A stretch of DNA of 56,104 nucleotides from Methyloprofundus sp. (GTDB lineage: Bacteria; Pseudomonadota; Gammaproteobacteria; Methylococcales; Methylomonadaceae): contig JAQRMR010000057.1 in assembly GCA_028599115.1 (NCBI GenBank), positions 1 to 56,104 of the forward strand, read 5' to 3'. Below are positions 54,732-56,104 of the stretch, one piece after another. A program made the position numbers and the translations under genes. Under the pieces are notes generated by a model. That model ran no database searches and was not told the origin of the DNA. It saw only the letters and a list, made by a program, of their open reading frames with translations. The first letter of the stretch is position 1; each line of letters starts with the position of its first letter.

Positions 54732-55259
54732 ATGAAAAAATTAAAAATAATGACAAAACAAACGCTAAGCTTGGCATTACTTGTTGTTTTTGGCATGGCT
54801 GCTAATCCTGTGTTGGCAAAGTCAGATAAGCAAACAATGGGCGATGTGCAGAAAGCAAGAATGAAACTGCGAGGTGATCATGCAACTCATTTAAAGCAAT
54901 TACCTGAGGACGAACAATTTAAGGGTGTTTATTTTGGTTACCTTCCTTGTGATCATTGTGCGGGTATTAAGCTAACTTTATCGTTAAAAAATAAACATAA
55001 TTATTTGTTGGTGACTCAATATGCACAAGCCTCTAATAAAGAATTTTATGAAAAAGGTAAATACACCTGGAATAAGAGCAAGCAGTTGGTTACCTTGGTT
55101 TCACGTAAAGATAAAAAAACCAGTTACTACCGAATTAAAGATGGTGGTGATAGCTTGATTCAGTTAGCGCCAGATGGCTCGAAAATGAAGGGAAAGCAAT
55201 CGCAATATGAGCTAGAAAGCAGTGAAACTATGAATTCACGTGAGGTGCATATTCATTAG
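54732..55259 (+). CDS. NlpE-like periplasmic protein
   Basis: 175 aa. The signal peptide ends ANPVLAKSD, without a lipobox, so the protein is soluble periplasmic. EQFKGVYFGYLPCDHCAGIKLTLSL (in part) is the NlpE/copper-resistance N-terminal beta-barrel with its CxxC. GKYTWNKSKQLVTLVS and YYRIKDGGDSLIQL continue the fold. E. coli NlpE is a lipoprotein that signals envelope stress and copper to Cpx. Here the anchor is absent. Confidence 0.85.
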   Translation: MKKLKIMTKQTLSLALLVVFGMAANPVLAKSDKQTMGDVQKARMKLRGDHATHLKQLPEDEQFKGVYFGYLPCDHCAGIKLTLSLKNKHNYLLVTQYAQASNKEFYEKGKYTWNKSKQLVTLVSRKDKKTSYYRIKDGGDSLIQLAPDGSKMKGKQSQYELESSETMNSREVHIH

Positions 55260-55648
55260 TTCCTACTCTGTAGGATAAAGCTAAAGGGTATTTTAGCAAC
55301 ATAAAAAAGCTAAACTAAATACAAAGTTATTCGCTAGAAAGTGGTGTTATTAGCTTATGTATAAAAACGCATAGCCCTACTCTAGGGCTATCCTATGCTC
55401 ACTTTGGTAGTAAATCGAGTCATCTTATTAACAAGGAACTTGTATTGCCAAGTTAAAATTTAGAAAAGCTAGCCATACCTTCTGTACTTTTGAATATATG
55501 AGATCTGCAATGGATTAGGATGTATAGGCATTTTAGTAGATGGTTAAAGCTAATTTTTAGTTGAAGTGAAGCATTTATACATTAGCTAGTTAGTGGGATT
55601 TGTTATAGACTTCTTAAAAAATAATAATAACTTAATGGCATCTATTAT
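55260..55648. other. intergenic region with hairpins
   Basis: No gene seen. TCCTACTCTGTAGGA forms a short hairpin right after the NlpE-like gene. ATAGCCCTACTCTAGGGCTAT (55371-55391) forms an 8-bp stem with 5-base loop. Neither has a U-run. The rest is AT-rich and should hold the promoter of the sensor gene that follows. Confidence 0.5.
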
Positions 55649-56104
55649 ATGAATATGAATTCAGTAGGCACAAAGGTAATTTTAAGTACGCTCCTATTTT
55701 TAAGTATTATTACCATTATTACCCTGTTACTTTTTAATCAATATCAGAAAAAAACTTTAATTACGCAAAAAACAGAGCAAGCAAAAAGCTTATTATTGGT
55801 TGCTGAGTCGGTACGTAAAAATATGATTAAAAAGTGGGGTGATGGTGTTTTTACTGTTAACCAGCTGAATCAATATAATACTATCGAGGATCAAACTGAC
55901 CGATTAACTAAAATTTTAGCGACGGTGCCTGTTGCAACATCATGGGAAATTGTTCAAGCAAAAGCAAAAGAAGGGAACTTTAGGTTTAAAGCACCTAATA
56001 TTAATGCGAGAAACCCTGCAAATGAAGCAGTAGGTAGAGAGTTAGAAGCATTACAGTTTTTTAAAGATAACCCGCAGAGTCAAGAGTACAGCTACCTTGA
56101 TGAA
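55649..56104 (+). CDS. DUF3365-type sensor protein, 5' part (cut by window end)
   Basis: 152 codons to the edge. One transmembrane segment (about residues 9-33, STLLFLSIITIITLLLF) is followed by a periplasmic helical domain: LITQKTEQAKSLLLVAESVRKNM, then TVPVATSWEIVQAKA, FRFKAPNINARNPANEA. This is the Tll0287-like/DUF3365 sensing domain, sometimes heme-binding, found in front of HAMP and chemoreceptor or kinase domains. The output domain is beyond the window. The start choice (55649 or 55655) is open. Confidence 0.75.
   Translation, partial: MNMNSVGTKVILSTLLFLSIITIITLLLFNQYQKKTLITQKTEQAKSLLLVAESVRKNMIKKWGDGVFTVNQLNQYNTIEDQTDRLTKILATVPVATSWEIVQAKAKEGNFRFKAPNINARNPANEAVGRELEALQFFKDNPQSQEYSYLDE

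Noticed and set aside
1-56104. CRISPR arrays, tRNA or rRNA genes, prophage or toxin-antitoxin modules
   Set aside because: No regularly spaced repeats, no cloverleaf or rRNA segments and no phage or toxin gene pairs were recognised by eye; a model-based RNA scan was not possible.

Overview
The window reads as chromosome of an AT-rich gammaproteobacterium, most likely a type I methanotroph or close methylotroph (Methylococcales). The main evidence is two tandem genes of the methylene-tetrahydromethanopterin dehydrogenase (MtdB) family, an enzyme of H4MPT-linked C1 oxidation, set among ordinary gammaproteobacterial housekeeping genes (greB, slyX, mazG, dksA, efp/epmA/epmB, bamA-skp-fabZ-lpxA-rnhB, surE-pcm, thiL-pgpA). 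Genus cannot be fixed from sequence reading alone.

Layout. 1-5.6 kb: a minus-strand sucA-sucB-lpd operon for 2-oxoglutarate dehydrogenase, closed by a strong terminator. The E3 gene (lpd) lacks the first cysteine of the redox disulfide (Tyr52 in its place). 5.7-13.4 kb: small housekeeping genes (DUF2914 protein, H-NS-like protein, hydrolase, short-chain dehydrogenase, greB, 6-pyruvoyl-tetrahydropterin synthase/QueD type, AI-2E permease, mazG, ppnP, slyX), broken up by a restriction-modification relic and miniature inverted-repeat elements. 13.6-15.5 kb: two tandem mtdB-type genes. 15.7-23.9 kb: monomeric isocitrate dehydrogenase, bioA, dksA, an aminotransferase, a rhodanese and the complete EF-P lysylation set. 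24-29.3 kb: outer-membrane and lipid A cluster, from which lpxD and lpxB are missing at their usual places; two miniature elements occupy the lpxD position. The rnhB frame has no ATG/GTG/TTG at the expected start, only an ATA overlapping the lpxA stop. 29.3-35.3 kb: lipoprotein, uppP, Smr protein, surE-pcm, a YqaA-type membrane protein, thiL-pgpA, a fatty-acid hydroxylase-type protein. 35.4-39.3 kb: a degraded accessory strip with a truncated acyl-ACP synthetase, a His-rich periplasmic protein, a second restriction-modification relic, metY, an IS110 left-end relic and a parvulin. 39.4-48.7 kb: large NAD-glutamate dehydrogenase overlapping a B12-binding radical SAM gene, rhomboid, DUF445 protein, msrA.

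49.2-54 kb: a compact minus-strand operon: cytochrome cd1-type protein, two small c-type cytochromes, a CreA-family protein, NirF, and two siroheme-decarboxylase-type (NirD/L/G/H) proteins, with junctions overlapping or nearly so. It makes and uses heme d1, but nirE and nirJ are not here. The window ends with an NlpE-like periplasmic protein and the start of a DUF3365-type sensor gene.

Most notable: the disulfide-less E3 in the OGDH operon, the CreA gene fused into the heme d1 operon by a TAATG junction, the candidate AUA start of rnhB, the missing lpxD/lpxB, and the IS110 left end that may retain a bridge-RNA locus.
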